Source: Psychrobacter arenosus (GTDB taxonomy: Bacteria > Pseudomonadota > Gammaproteobacteria > Pseudomonadales > Moraxellaceae). Taken from it: a DNA stretch of 64,000 nt. Shown one piece after another: positions 27,579-40,473 of the stretch (position 1 is the first letter of the stretch; every line of letters starts with the position of its first letter). Where the stretch lies: assembly GCF_904848165.1 (NCBI RefSeq), contig NZ_LR884459.1:3162001-3226000 (forward strand). The letters run 5' to 3'. A program made the position numbers and the translations under genes. The notes beneath the pieces were generated by a model. The model worked only from the letters and a program-made list of their open reading frames with translations, was not told the DNA's origin and ran no database searches.

Positions 27579-29807
27579 ATGACCCAGTCTCAAAATCAGG
27601 CACAACAGCAGTCAACAGACAATGCCAACCGGGTACAAAAGGGCGCGCTTGCCATTGATAAGCAGCTTTATGACTTTATTGAAAATGAAGTGCTGCCTCG
27701 CGTTGATGTGAACTCAGACAGCTATTGGACCGGCTTTGAAAAAGCAGTCAAAGAGTTAATGCCACGTAACAAGGCGCTATTGGCAAAGCGTAACGATTTA
27801 CAAGAGCAAATCAATCAATGGCACTTGGACAACCCTGCACAAGATGGCCAGATTGACTATCCTAAATACAAGCAGTTTTTGACCGATATCGGCTACCTAC
27901 TACCTGAAGGTGAAGATTTCACCGTAACGACAGAAAATGTAGATGCTGAGATTGCCAGTATTCCAGGACCACAGTTGGTAGTACCCGTGCGTAATGCTCG
28001 TTATGCGCTAAACGCTGCTAATGCGCGTTGGGGCAGTTTGTACGATGCGCTATATGGCACGGACATGATTGATACCGCTGACGGCAAAGACAAGGGCAGC
28101 AGCTATAACCCTAAGCGTGGCGCTGAAGTGGTCGCCTATGCCAAAGCTTTCTTAGATGAGCACTTTGCTTTACAACAAGGCTCGTATACCGATGCGACGG
28201 GTTTTGCAGTAGAAGAAGGCAAGCTAGTTATCACCCAAGGCGATAGCAAAACGGAATTACAAGACGCCGCTAAATTTGCAGGTTATGTAGGCGACGCTGC
28301 TGCACCAACAGGCATCTTGCTAAAAAATAACAACTTGCATGCTGAAATTCAAATCGATGCCAACCATCCGGTAGGTCAAGACGATCCTGCGAACATCAAA
28401 GACGTGTTGCTAGAATCGGCTATCACGGCTATTCAGGATTGTGAAGACTCTGTCGCTGCAGTAGATGCGGAAGAAAAAGTAGAAGTGTATCGCAACTGGT
28501 TTGGTTTAATGAACGGCGACCTTGCTGAAACCTTTATGAAAGGCGGTAAAGAGCGTACGCGTAAGCTGAACCCAGACCGTGAATACACCACACCAGAGGG
28601 TGGCAAATTAGTACTACCAGGTCGCTCGCTACTGCTGATTCGTAACGTTGGTCACCTCATGCAAAACCCAGCTATCTTAGTAGACTTAGGCGAAGGTCAA
28701 GAAGAGATCTTTGAAGGCATGATGGATGGTCTTATTACCCCGTTACTCACGTTGAATGACATCAAGGGCAACAATGAGCTTTCTAACTCACGTGAAGGCT
28801 CAATGTATATTGTGAAGCCGAAGATGCATGGTCCTGAAGAGGTTAAATTTGCGGATGACTTGTTTGCCGCGAGTGAGGACTTGCTAAACATCCCACGTAA
28901 TACTTTGAAAATGGGTATTATGGATGAAGAGCGCCGTATGACGGTCAACCTAAAAGAAGCGATTCGCCAAGCCAAAGAGCGCGTTATCTTTATTAACACC
29001 GGTTTCTTAGACCGTACTGGCGATGAGATGCATACCAGTATGAATGCTGGTCCATTCGTGCGTAAAGGCGATATGAAGTCACAAGCGTGGCAGCCTGCGT
29101 ATGAGCAATGGAACGTAGATATCGGTCTAGAAACCGGTCTACAAGGGCGTGCGCAGATTGGTAAAGGCATGTGGGCGAAACCTGATGAGATGAAAGAGAT
29201 GATGGCGACGAAAGCCGGTCATCCACAAGCGGGCGCAACGACAGCTTGGGTACCTTCACCTACTGGTGCAACCTTGCACAGCATCCATTACCATCAAGTC
29301 AACGTAAATGAAGTGCAAAATCAGCTTAAGTCACGTGAGCGTGCTAGCTTGGATGACATCATCACCATTCCATTGGCACAAGATACCAATTGGACTGAAG
29401 AAGAGAAACTGCAAGAAGTTGAGAACAATGCACAGGGTATCTTGGGTTACGTTGTCCGCTGGGTAGATCATGGCGTTGGCTGTTCTAAAGTACCTGACAT
29501 CAATGATGTGGGCTTGATGGAAGACCGTGCGACCCTACGTATCTCTAGTCAGCATATTGCCAACTGGTTGCATCATGGTATCGTGACAGAAGAGCAGGTT
29601 ATGGACGCTATGAAGCGGATGGCGAAAGTCGTCGATGAGCAAAACGTCGGTGATGCTAGCTATCAGCCTATGGCAGCTGACTTTGAGAATTCAGTAGCTT
29701 TTCAAGCAGCCTGCGATTTAGTGTTTAAAGGCCGTGAGCAGCCTAGTGGTTATACTGAGCCGCTATTGCATCAAGCTCGCTTAAATCTGAAAGCTCAGGG
29801 CTGCTAA
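27579..29807 (+). CDS. glcB: Malate synthase G
   Basis: A 742-residue malate synthase G, which condenses glyoxylate with acetyl-CoA to malate, the second step of the glyoxylate shunt. Alignment by eye with E. coli GlcB is close throughout: [38 protein letters not shown] [56 protein letters not shown], and [17 protein letters not shown]. The ATG at 27579 follows AAGGA. Isocitrate lyase is 24 kb away in this window, so the shunt is not one operon here. A terminator follows about 160 bp downstream. Confidence 0.97.
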   Translation: MTQSQNQAQQQSTDNANRVQKGALAIDKQLYDFIENEVLPRVDVNSDSYWTGFEKAVKELMPRNKALLAKRNDLQEQINQWHLDNPAQDGQIDYPKYKQFLTDIGYLLPEGEDFTVTTENVDAEIASIPGPQLVVPVRNARYALNAANARWGSLYDALYGTDMIDTADGKDKGSSYNPKRGAEVVAYAKAFLDEHFALQQGSYTDATGFAVEEGKLVITQGDSKTELQDAAKFAGYVGDAAAPTGILLKNNNLHAEIQIDANHPVGQDDPANIKDVLLESAITAIQDCEDSVAAVDAEEKVEVYRNWFGLMNGDLAETFMKGGKERTRKLNPDREYTTPEGGKLVLPGRSLLLIRNVGHLMQNPAILVDLGEGQEEIFEGMMDGLITPLLTLNDIKGNNELSNSREGSMYIVKPKMHGPEEVKFADDLFAASEDLLNIPRNTLKMGIMDEERRMTVNLKEAIRQAKERVIFINTGFLDRTGDEMHTSMNAGPFVRKGDMKSQAWQPAYEQWNVDIGLETGLQGRAQIGKGMWAKPDEMKEMMATKAGHPQAGATTAWVPSPTGATLHSIHYHQVNVNEVQNQLKSRERASLDDIITIPLAQDTNWTEEEKLQEVENNAQGILGYVVRWVDHGVGCSKVPDINDVGLMEDRATLRISSQHIANWLHHGIVTEEQVMDAMKRMAKVVDEQNVGDASYQPMAADFENSVAFQAACDLVFKGREQPSGYTEPLLHQARLNLKAQGC

Positions 29808-29966
29808 TAGCGTCATCATGGCAATAATAGGGTAGAGGATATGAGGCAGGGTTATTTGAGTTGCCTTGTCTACTCTAGTATTAAGCACGCTATGACTTTA
29901 AGGTTAACATTTATGCCTTAGCTGCCAGTACCGATAAGTCGTACTGGAAATTCATGCTAAACAACC

Positions 29967-29999
29967 AACGCTACTCTTGATGAGTGGCGTTTTTTTTTG
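29967..29999 (+). terminator. glcB terminator
   Basis: An ACGCTACTC/GAGTGGCGT stem with one G-U pair and a 6-base loop, followed by nine T. Confidence 0.8.
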
Positions 30000-30179
30000 C
30001 CTAATTATTTTCATTATCTTTTAAGGGAGAGTTTTTACTTATTATCTCATTATTATCTAAGCCATGATTTTTATATTTTCTTGACTGCTATATAAGCTGG
30101 GATGCCCATGCCTATTGAGGGATAAAAATTTAGGGATAAAATTAAGGAAATAAAACTACGCTAGGGATTAAAAAAAGTG

Positions 30180-30207
30180 TTGCAAATTATGTCAAAGTTG
30201 TTATGCT
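30180..30207 (+). promoter_or_regulatory. Candidate porin promoter
   Basis: TTGCAA, 16 bases, TATGCT. The match to a sigma-70 promoter is moderate and it is far from the start codon. Confidence 0.25.
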
Positions 30208-30469
30208 TATATCCGAAGTACGAGTTTGGTAACGGATGTTACGCCTATATTGTGAAACTTACATAAGCTGTTTGACTACAAGTTAGAGGACTAACTTAGC
30301 AGCAGATTATTGACGTTTCATGAGAATGTAACAAAAGATTGCTAAACTTTTATACCTTACCTTGGTAATGAGTCTTTCAGCACGTTTTGAGGATTCGACG
30401 AGTTATCATCTTGGGCGTTAGCTTGCTAGGGCAGCCCGTTAATAAAATTGTTAAGTGGAGATATTCCCC

Positions 30470-31570
30470 ATGAAAAAACTACTTTTAGCTTCAGCCGTTG
30501 CTGCTCTATCTGTTTCTGCTGCGAACGCGGCTCCTACTATCTATGGTAAAGCTTTTGTAGCTGCTGACTATGTCAATGCTGATTTTGATACAGATGTCGT
30601 TTTTCCTGGCTATGCAGGTAATTATGATGAAGATACTGTAGAGATTAACTCTCATGCATCACGTATTGGTTTTAAAGGCTCTGAAGCTATGACCGCTAAT
30701 ACTGATGTTATCTATCAGTTAGAGTACGGCACTAGCGTTGATGGCGACAAAAATGGTTTCACTAACCGTGACACGTTCCTTGGTGTGGTTAACAAGCAAT
30801 TCGGTGAGTTCCGTGTTGGTAAAAACCAATCAAGCCTAGCTAGAATTGACAACGTTGTAGTAAACCAAGGTTACTGGGATAACTTAGGTACTACTCAGTA
30901 CGAAAACGAAGTTGTTGAAGCTTTGAACATGGCAGACAGCAACCGTATTCCAAGCTCAATCATCTGGACTGCCCCTAAATACAATGGTATGCCACTACAA
31001 TTGTCTGCAATGTATAGCTCTGATGATGCTAACGGCAATGACAACGCAGGTTTTGGTGTAGCAGCAATGTTTGACCAAGGTACAGGCTTCACAGCTGGTC
31101 TTGCTTATGATAAAGATCAAAACATCGCTGGTGATATCATCCGTGGTACAGCTACTGTAGACCTAGGTAAATATATGGCTGCTCCTGTAATGCTAGGCGC
31201 TCTATATCAAGTGGCTGACTATGACTATGCTGGTTCTGAAAAAGAGAAAGGCCTAGTCATCAGTGGTGAAATGGGCTTAACTAACTTTGCTCGTCCAGCT
31301 TCTGTTTATGCTCAGTACAACAACACTGATAACCTAGCTGGCGTTAATGATGCTAAATCAAATCAGTTCGTAGTTGGTGGTAAATACATGTTTAAAGATA
31401 ACATCATCATGCATGCCTATGCTGGTATGAACAAAGCTGATGATATCAATCGTAAACTTACTGTAAAAGATATCAGCGCTCCTGCTGGCTCTGACAAAAC
31501 TGTTGATCTTATTTACAAAGGCGATGCTGAAGTATTCGTAGTTGGTACTGGTCTAGAATACAAATTCTAA
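30470..31570 (+). CDS. Gram-negative porin
   Basis: A 366-residue outer-membrane porin. The signal peptide ends in SAANA before APTIYGKAFV. The body is a repeating series of amphipathic strands with EINSHASRIGFKGSEAM, TNRDTFLGVVNKQFGEFRVGKNQS and a C-terminal Phe after GTGLEYKF, all typical of general trimeric porins. GGAG lies 9 bases before the ATG at 30470; the TTG at 30455 overlaps that site and is rejected. Codon choice is unusually uniform, as expected for a highly expressed gene. Substrate range cannot be read. Confidence 0.9.
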   Translation: MKKLLLASAVAALSVSAANAAPTIYGKAFVAADYVNADFDTDVVFPGYAGNYDEDTVEINSHASRIGFKGSEAMTANTDVIYQLEYGTSVDGDKNGFTNRDTFLGVVNKQFGEFRVGKNQSSLARIDNVVVNQGYWDNLGTTQYENEVVEALNMADSNRIPSSIIWTAPKYNGMPLQLSAMYSSDDANGNDNAGFGVAAMFDQGTGFTAGLAYDKDQNIAGDIIRGTATVDLGKYMAAPVMLGALYQVADYDYAGSEKEKGLVISGEMGLTNFARPASVYAQYNNTDNLAGVNDAKSNQFVVGGKYMFKDNIIMHAYAGMNKADDINRKLTVKDISAPAGSDKTVDLIYKGDAEVFVVGTGLEYKF

Positions 31571-31593
31571 TCTAACCATTAGAATCTAGTACT

Positions 31594-31625
31594 AAAAAAT
31601 CCATCCCTCGGGGTGGATTTTTTTA
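31594..31625 (+). terminator. Porin terminator
   Basis: AAATCCATCCC pairs with GGGGTGGATTT (a G-U pair) around a very short loop, followed by a T-run. Confidence 0.8.
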
Positions 31626-31689
31626 TGATAACTATTTTTCCTAGGTTAATAGTGCGTAGGCTCTGTTAATTTGAAGGGATTTTTAGTAG

Positions 31690-33420
<1,731 letters not shown>

Positions 33421-33493
33421 AGTTATTCTAGCCTAAGTTAAGTCGGCTAAGCTACTTTGATAGCAAAGAGCAATATCTCATAGTTTAATATAG

Positions 33494-33524
33494 AAAAGAC
33501 CAATACGCTTATTGGTCTTTTTTT
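33494..33524 (+). terminator. pyrG terminator
   Basis: A 10-bp stem, AAGACCAATA/TATTGGTCTT, then T-run. It separates pyrG from kdsA transcriptionally. Confidence 0.82.
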
Positions 33525-33651
33525 ATCCGCCCATTTTAACAGCGCCCTTATATTCCGTTACAATAGAAGCTGCTATTCAGCGTATGATAGTCTCTATAAC
33601 CAATTTAGGGTCAAATAGACCCCACTAATCTAATAAAAAATAAGGACCTCC

Positions 33652-34512
33652 ATGAGCGAATTAACCACTGCCCAGTCCCATCTCCAGCTAGGTGACATCC
33701 GGATTGGCAATGATCAGCCTTTTGTCTTATTTGGTGGAATGAACGTCTTAGAGTCGCAAGAGATGGCGTTTGAAATTGCCGAGAGCTATATTGATATCTG
33801 TCAGCGCTTAGATATCGGTTATGTCTTTAAGGCCAGTTTTGATAAGGCGAACCGCTCAAGCTTGCATTCGTTTCGTGGTCCTGGTCTAGAAAAAGGCATC
33901 CAATGGTTAGCGGACATTAAAGAAAAGTATAATGTGCCGATTATCACCGACGTGCACGAGCCGTATCAAGCCGCGCCTGTCGCTGAAGTAGCCGATATTA
34001 TTCAGCTGCCTGCCTTTTTAAGCCGCCAAACCGACTTGGTGCAAGCTATGGCAAAGACAGATGCCATTATTAATATCAAAAAAGCCCAGTTTTTAGCGCC
34101 CCATGAAATGCGCCATATTATGAATAAATGCTTAGAGGCGGGTAACGATAAGATTATCCTATGCGAGCGTGGTACGGCATTTGGCTATAATAACCTAGTG
34201 GTTGATATGCTAGGATTTGACACCATGAAGCAGATGGATGTCCCTGTATTCTTTGATGTGACTCATAGCTTGCAACAGCCGGGTGGGCGTAGCGATAGTG
34301 CAGGGGGCCGTCGTGAGCAGATTACCACCCTAGCACGCGCAGGGATGGCAACCGGTCTAGCTGGACTGTTTTTAGAAGCGCACCCTGAGCCTGAACAAGC
34401 TAAATGTGATGGCCCTTGTGCTTTAAGACTGAGCCAACTGGAGGCATTCCTCAAGCAGCTAAAGCAGATAGATATTTTGGTCAAAGGTTTTGAGACTTTA
34501 GATACTCACTAA
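33652..34512 (+). CDS. kdsA: 3-deoxy-8-phosphooctulonate synthase
   Basis: A 286-residue KDO-8-phosphate synthase that joins arabinose-5-phosphate and PEP for lipopolysaccharide core synthesis. Family blocks are present: [52 protein letters not shown], and [17 protein letters not shown] lies close before the ATG. It is followed within 52 bp by the copper cassette rather than by eno as in most relatives. Confidence 0.97.
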   Translation: MSELTTAQSHLQLGDIRIGNDQPFVLFGGMNVLESQEMAFEIAESYIDICQRLDIGYVFKASFDKANRSSLHSFRGPGLEKGIQWLADIKEKYNVPIITDVHEPYQAAPVAEVADIIQLPAFLSRQTDLVQAMAKTDAIINIKKAQFLAPHEMRHIMNKCLEAGNDKIILCERGTAFGYNNLVVDMLGFDTMKQMDVPVFFDVTHSLQQPGGRSDSAGGRREQITTLARAGMATGLAGLFLEAHPEPEQAKCDGPCALRLSQLEAFLKQLKQIDILVKGFETLDTH

Positions 34513-34563
34513 TCTATTTGCTACTATTACTCTTGATTCTCACTCTTTATTGGAGTCCGCATA

Positions 34564-34818
34564 ATGGCTACTCAAATAGCACAAGTTAGTATTAAAAATA
34601 TAGACGATAAAGAAGGACTTGAAGAGGTCATGGTCGCGCTAAAAAATATCGATGGCGTTACTGGGATTGAGCTGCATCCTGACAATGATGTGGCTCTCGT
34701 GCGCTACGAAGATACTGAAACTTCCATCCATGCTTTGACTGCTGCTATCAGTACTGTGGATTATGTCACTCAACCTTTTCCGGTAGATGCGCCGCAAAAC
34801 CCTCATAATAATCGGTAA
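34564..34818 (+). CDS. HMA-like domain protein lacking the metal-binding CxxC
   Basis: 84 residues. The pattern AQVSIKNIDDKEGLEEVMVALKNIDGVTGIELHPDN (quoted in pieces: AQVSIKNI, LEEVMVALKNIDGV, VALVRYED, ALTAAISTVDY) fits the beta-alpha-beta-beta-alpha-beta fold of heavy-metal-associated domains, including the GV turn. The loop that normally holds MxCxxC reads NIDDKEG and has no cysteine at all. GGAG precedes the ATG. It lies 147 bp before the CopZ-like gene and probably belongs to the same functional set. It may be a non-binding partner or regulator; role unknown. Confidence 0.65.
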   Translation: MATQIAQVSIKNIDDKEGLEEVMVALKNIDGVTGIELHPDNDVALVRYEDTETSIHALTAAISTVDYVTQPFPVDAPQNPHNNR

Positions 34819-34965
34819 ATTATAATAATTTTAAAATAGACTGGGGATTAGTAGGCATGGGCTAACACTATCTTTATAGTCGTTTTTTATAGCCCCTTTT
34901 TATAGCTATTGCGCTAATCCTCAGTCCTTTCATTAAATTTAGTAAATAAAATAAGGAAGACAATT

Positions 34966-35190
34966 ATGACTATGCAAACTCGCCTTCTTAATGTGGACGG
35001 TATGACTTGTAATAACTGTGCGCAAAGCGTGCATACGGTTGTTAGTCAATTGGGCGGTGTAGAGACGCTATCGGTGAATCTAGAAGAAAAACTAGCTACC
35101 GTGACTTTTGATGACGCGCAAGTGAGTGTTGAGCAAATAGCAGAAACTATTGAAGACGCTGGTTTTGACGCTACTGTAGCCAAGTCATAG
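34966..35190 (+). CDS. CopZ-like copper chaperone
   Basis: A 74-residue single HMA domain with the copper-binding motif GMTCNNCAQSV at residues 12-22 and the conserved end IAETIEDAGFDA. Such proteins carry Cu(I) through the cytoplasm to CopA or to a repressor. AAGGA lies before the ATG. The CopA gene follows 143 bp downstream, supporting a copper role. Confidence 0.85.
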   Translation: MTMQTRLLNVDGMTCNNCAQSVHTVVSQLGGVETLSVNLEEKLATVTFDDAQVSVEQIAETIEDAGFDATVAKS

Positions 35191-35333
35191 AGTTGACCAT
35201 TTCTGTTATTTATTAGTATAAGTAGGCGCTTCTTTCGAGGCGTCTAACTTTATAGCTAAGCTGTTAATAGCTCAACTCTTAAATATATTCTGTGCGGTTA
35301 ACTTTTTTCTTATCTATTTCATCTTATCCAATA

Positions 35334-37697
35334 ATGAGCATTATCATGTCATTGTCTAGTCCTGTCACGCCTAACCAAGCCACTTCAGAGCCAACAACTC
35401 CAGCTAAGCTTACCCACTTGCAGTTAGCGGTAGAGGGCATGTCTTGCCAAGCTTGTGCTACCCGTATCGAAAAGGTTTTAAATAAAAAGCCGGCGATTGC
35501 AGAGGCCAGTGTGAACTTTGCGGCAGAGATTTTAAATGTAGATTATGACAGTACGCAAACCAGTGCAGATGAAGTGATGGCTTGGGTGGCTAAGACGGGT
35601 TTTACTGCTAATGTGAAAGAAAGCCAAGCGCTCAGTGCAGTAGCAGAGGAACCGACCGAGATGCCTTGGCGTTTGCTAGCTATTTGGGTGTGTTTAATGC
35701 CGTTTTTAGTGGGCATGGCAGGGATGATTGTGGGGCAAGGTATGGCGTGGATGCCACCGGTCTGGCTACAATTTATCCTAGCTACTATCGTGCAGTTTGG
35801 TTTGGCTTGGCCTTTTTATAAGAGTGCTTGGGCATCTATCAAAGGCGGCGTCGCCAACATGGATGTGCTAGTGGTGTTAGGCACAGTCACTATTTGGGCG
35901 TATTCGACCTATTCTTGGTTGGTGTTAGGCGGCGGTTTAGAGATGTTGCAAAGCCTCTCAGCTGGCGCTGCCCCGATGGCGATGCCCATGACGCATGACT
36001 CGCATATTTACTTTGAAGCTGGGGTCATGGTTATTGCTTTTGTGCGCTTAGGTAAATATTTAGAGGCCCGTACCAAAAAGCACAGTCTCAACAGCATTGA
36101 CCTTTTATTATCCTTAACACCCAGCGATGTTGAAAAACTACAAGCCGATGGCAGTTTCGTTACTGCCCCGTTATCAGAAGTCGTGGCCGGTGATCAGCTG
36201 CGGGCAAAACAAGGCAGCCGTATCGCTACTGATGGGGTCGTAGTGGAGGGCTCAGGGTGGTGTGTCGAGAGTCATTTAACCGGTGAGTCCGTACCGTTAA
36301 AAAAACAACCAGGGGACGGCGTGCTTGCAGGCGCCCTAGTAGATAATGGCAGTTTAATCTACCGGGTGACCGCTACAGGGGCTCAAACCCAATTGGGCGA
36401 TATGGTCCAAGCCCTTAGCGATGCTCAAGGCTCTAAAGCTGATTTAGCGCGCCTTGCCGATAAAGTTACGGCGGTGTTCGTGCCCGTAGTGGTAGCTATT
36501 GCCTTAGTGACGCTAGGTTTGACCTGGTGGTTAACAGCTAATATAGAAACGGCTATTATGCATGCGGTCTCGGTATTGGTCATCGCTTGTCCTTGTGCCT
36601 TAGGGTTAGCGACGCCCGCTGCCATTATGGCCGGAATGGGGGTTGCTGCACGGCATGGCGTTTGGTTTAAAGATGCCCAGAGTTTGGAGGCAGCCGGTAA
36701 TATTGACACTGTGGTCGTTGATAAGACGGGCACATTGACAGTAGGTCGTCCCGTGGTAGCCGACCAAGTCGTCGTGGATAATTCTATTAATATTCACGAT
36801 GTGCTACAACTGGCGGCGAGTGTTGAAGCCCATGCCAGCCACCCTTTGGCAACGGCGCTAGTCAATGCGGCCCATGCGCAAGGGCTAGAATTGCTAGAAG
36901 TTAGCGATATTAACGTCGTACAAGGGCAGGGCATCTCTGCACAGATTGTAGGCTTAGGTACTATCAAGGTTGGCACACCTGATTTTGCGTTTTTGACCTT
37001 ACCTAAGCACATGCCTAAAGTTTGGCAAATTGCCAGTAGCGTGGCTGTCAGTGTGAATGACTCACCGTTAGGGGCGTTTGCGTTAGCCGATGATTTAAAG
37101 GATGAGGCTAAGCAAACTGTCATGGCCTTACGTGCCGATAATATTAACGTCATTTTAATGAGCGGCGATAAAATGTCAGTCGTGAACCACGTGGCGGGTG
37201 AGTTGGGTATTGATGAGGCGTATGCGCATCTGAGCCCGCGTGATAAAGCGGAAAAGATAGCTTCCTTGCAAGGGATGGGACATAAAGTCGCTATGGTCGG
37301 CGATGGGGTCAACGATGCGCCTGCTATGGCCACTGCCAATGCCAGTTTTGCCATGTTTGAAGGTACGGATGTGGCGCAACATAGTGCCTCAGCAAGACTG
37401 ATGGGCAGCTCGCTAATGCACGTTGATGCTGCCCAAAAGATTGCTCGGGCTACGGTGAAAAATATTAAGCAAAACCTCTTCTTTGCCTTTATTTATAACT
37501 GTATTGGTATCCCATTAGCCGCGCTAGGTTTTCTGAATCCAATGATTGCTGCTGGTGCGATGGCGCTAAGCTCCATTTCCGTGCTTATGAATGCCATGCG
37601 TCTGACCCGTTATCACACTAGCGTGGGCAGTCAAGAAGTGACCGTAACGCCTATCGATTCCAGCAAACCTTCTGATACGAAGGATGTTACGGTGTAA
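35334..37697 (+). CDS. copA: Copper-exporting P1B-type ATPase
   Basis: A 787-residue P-type ATPase. One N-terminal HMA domain (EGMSCQACATRIE) is followed by membrane helices, a Met/His-rich loop (MAMPMTHDSH), the actuator TGES, the ion-channel motif CPCALGLATP, the phosphorylation site DKTGTLTVG, the HP motif (SHPLA), and GDGVNDAPA. The CPC motif places it in the Cu(I) exporters. The start is uncertain: ATG at 35334 or 35346, with a GTG at 35292 less likely. No cueR-type regulator is visible beside it. Confidence 0.93.
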   Translation: MSIIMSLSSPVTPNQATSEPTTPAKLTHLQLAVEGMSCQACATRIEKVLNKKPAIAEASVNFAAEILNVDYDSTQTSADEVMAWVAKTGFTANVKESQALSAVAEEPTEMPWRLLAIWVCLMPFLVGMAGMIVGQGMAWMPPVWLQFILATIVQFGLAWPFYKSAWASIKGGVANMDVLVVLGTVTIWAYSTYSWLVLGGGLEMLQSLSAGAAPMAMPMTHDSHIYFEAGVMVIAFVRLGKYLEARTKKHSLNSIDLLLSLTPSDVEKLQADGSFVTAPLSEVVAGDQLRAKQGSRIATDGVVVEGSGWCVESHLTGESVPLKKQPGDGVLAGALVDNGSLIYRVTATGAQTQLGDMVQALSDAQGSKADLARLADKVTAVFVPVVVAIALVTLGLTWWLTANIETAIMHAVSVLVIACPCALGLATPAAIMAGMGVAARHGVWFKDAQSLEAAGNIDTVVVDKTGTLTVGRPVVADQVVVDNSINIHDVLQLAASVEAHASHPLATALVNAAHAQGLELLEVSDINVVQGQGISAQIVGLGTIKVGTPDFAFLTLPKHMPKVWQIASSVAVSVNDSPLGAFALADDLKDEAKQTVMALRADNINVILMSGDKMSVVNHVAGELGIDEAYAHLSPRDKAEKIASLQGMGHKVAMVGDGVNDAPAMATANASFAMFEGTDVAQHSASARLMGSSLMHVDAAQKIARATVKNIKQNLFFAFIYNCIGIPLAALGFLNPMIAAGAMALSSISVLMNAMRLTRYHTSVGSQEVTVTPIDSSKPSDTKDVTV

Positions 37698-37895
37698 AAC
37701 AACTGCTACTGGCCAAAAAGAATACTACCGCTTAAAAAATCCCTTTGGCAATACTTTACTAATACTCTTACAGCTCGTTAGGCAACTACGGCTAACGCTG
37801 CTAAATTAGGGCTAAGTTATGCTATTATGAGCGGTATTCTATATCCCCCTATTAATCGCAGTTCCATGTATTTTATCCATATGTATTTTATCTAA

Positions 37896-39230
<1,335 letters not shown>

Positions 39231-39235
39231 TTACC

Positions 39236-39565
39236 ATGAAATACTTTAGCCAGTTTATGTTATTGATCGTCGCTGTGGCGGTGTTTTTAGGGCTGCAGTA
39301 TCAGTATTGGCTAGGGGAAAATGGGCATGCCCAGCATGATGCGCTATTGAGTGAAATTGCAGCACAGCAGCAGTTAAATGATAACCAAGTCGCTGAAAAT
39401 AATATCTTGCGCGCCGATGTGCGGGATTTAAAGACGGGATTGGAAGCAGTTGAAGAACATGCGCGGTTGGATTTAGGCTTGATTAAAGCAGATGAGACCT
39501 TTGTACAGTTATCGACCGCTCCGACCACCACGAAGTCAACAGCGCCTGCAGCAACGGCAAATTAA
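39236..39565 (+). CDS. ftsB: Cell division protein FtsB
   Basis: 109 residues: a short cytoplasmic start, one membrane helix (residues about 6-22, FMLLIVAVAVFLGLQYQYW cut), then a coiled coil (LSEIAAQQQLNDNQVAENNIL) and ARLDLGLIKADETF, the septum-formation-initiator pattern. FtsB joins FtsL and FtsQ in the divisome. The Thr/Ala-rich tail is variable. The position 5 bp after eno is the usual one. Confidence 0.92.
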   Translation: MKYFSQFMLLIVAVAVFLGLQYQYWLGENGHAQHDALLSEIAAQQQLNDNQVAENNILRADVRDLKTGLEAVEEHARLDLGLIKADETFVQLSTAPTTTKSTAPAATAN

Positions 39566-39601
39566 AAAACTTCACTCAACGGTCAATGCAAATAGATATC
39601 A

Positions 39602-39638
39602 GCGGCAGTTAGGATTAAATTCTGACTGCCGTTTTTTT
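39602..39638 (+). terminator. Terminator between ftsB and ispD
   Basis: A 10-bp stem, CGGCAGTTAG/CTGACTGCCG, with a 9-base loop and seven T. It lies between genes that are often cotranscribed, so ispD may need its own promoter or readthrough. Confidence 0.78.
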
Positions 39639-39672
39639 AAACGAAAGATTAAGAGCAATAAGAATAGGGCTT

Positions 39673-40473
39673 ATGAGTAATAATAAAACGAATCAAGCTA
39701 GCGGTTGTATCTTGACCTCTGCACCACAAGCTGAGGCTAGGACTGTAGAGGGTTCCACCCCTGCTATACATGCCTTAATAGTGGCTGCTGGCAAGGGCAG
39801 TCGCTTTGGCTCAGAGCTGCCTAAACAATATACCAAATTGGGCGAGCGTACCTTGCTGCAACATGCAGTATCACGGTTGGCGAGCAGTCCGCAGATTGAC
39901 TCTTGTTTAATAGTGATCGCCGCAGATGACGAGATGGCACGGCAGTTAGACTATGCCATGCCCGTCCACTTCGCTATAGGGGGTGCTGAGCGTTGGCAGT
40001 CGGTACAGGCTGGGGTACAGGCGCTACTTGCCGCAGGAGGGCAAGCTGATGATTTAGTGGTAATTCACGATGCCGCTCGACCCACGGTACCAGCTCGAGA
40101 TGTAGCTGCAGTGATTGCTGCTGCTAGTAATGAGGCTTATGGAGCCATCTTAGCCAGTCCGGTGACCGACACTTTAAAAGCTGAGCAAGCAGTGACTACT
40201 AGCGATAATAATGAAACTTATATCTCTCATACCGTTAGCCGCGCAGGGTTATGGCAAGCGCAAACCCCGCAAGTATTTCGCTTAGCCGCCTTGCAAGAAG
40301 TGCTGACTTATGTAGCAGCGCATGATTTAGCGATCACTGATGAAGCCAGTGCCTTTGAAGCGCTGTCTCTACCAATCAAACTGGTTGCTGGTAGCCGTGA
40401 AAATATAAAATTAACTTATCCAGAGGACCATACCTTATTAGCAGCCATCTTAGCGATGCGGACAGATGAGTAA
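39673..40473 (+). CDS. ispD: 2-C-methyl-D-erythritol 4-phosphate cytidylyltransferase
   Basis: A 266-residue enzyme of the MEP isoprenoid pathway that forms CDP-methylerythritol. The nucleotide-binding LIVAAGKGSRFGSELPKQY appears after a 30-residue variable leader; VVIHDAARPTVP, ASPVTDTLK and the late TDEASAFEAL follow. AGGG precedes the ATG. ispF, often the next gene, is absent from this window. Confidence 0.94.
   Translation: MSNNKTNQASGCILTSAPQAEARTVEGSTPAIHALIVAAGKGSRFGSELPKQYTKLGERTLLQHAVSRLASSPQIDSCLIVIAADDEMARQLDYAMPVHFAIGGAERWQSVQAGVQALLAAGGQADDLVVIHDAARPTVPARDVAAVIAAASNEAYGAILASPVTDTLKAEQAVTTSDNNETYISHTVSRAGLWQAQTPQVFRLAALQEVLTYVAAHDLAITDEASAFEALSLPIKLVAGSRENIKLTYPEDHTLLAAILAMRTDE

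Larger units (their letters stand above)
29808..30469. other. Long leader and promoter region of the porin gene
   Basis: 662 bp without a gene. After the glcB terminator the DNA is AT-rich. A candidate promoter is at 30180-30207; if used, the mRNA leader would be about 255 bases, long enough for small-RNA control as is common for porins. No riboswitch was recognised. Confidence 0.35.

Noticed and set aside
28697-29170. 157-codon ORF antisense to glcB
   Set aside because: Shadow of a strongly conserved gene; no start signal or recognisable motif.
36794-37354. 186-codon ORF antisense to copA
   Set aside because: Overlaps the conserved ATP-binding part of CopA; the long frame comes from copA's codon bias.
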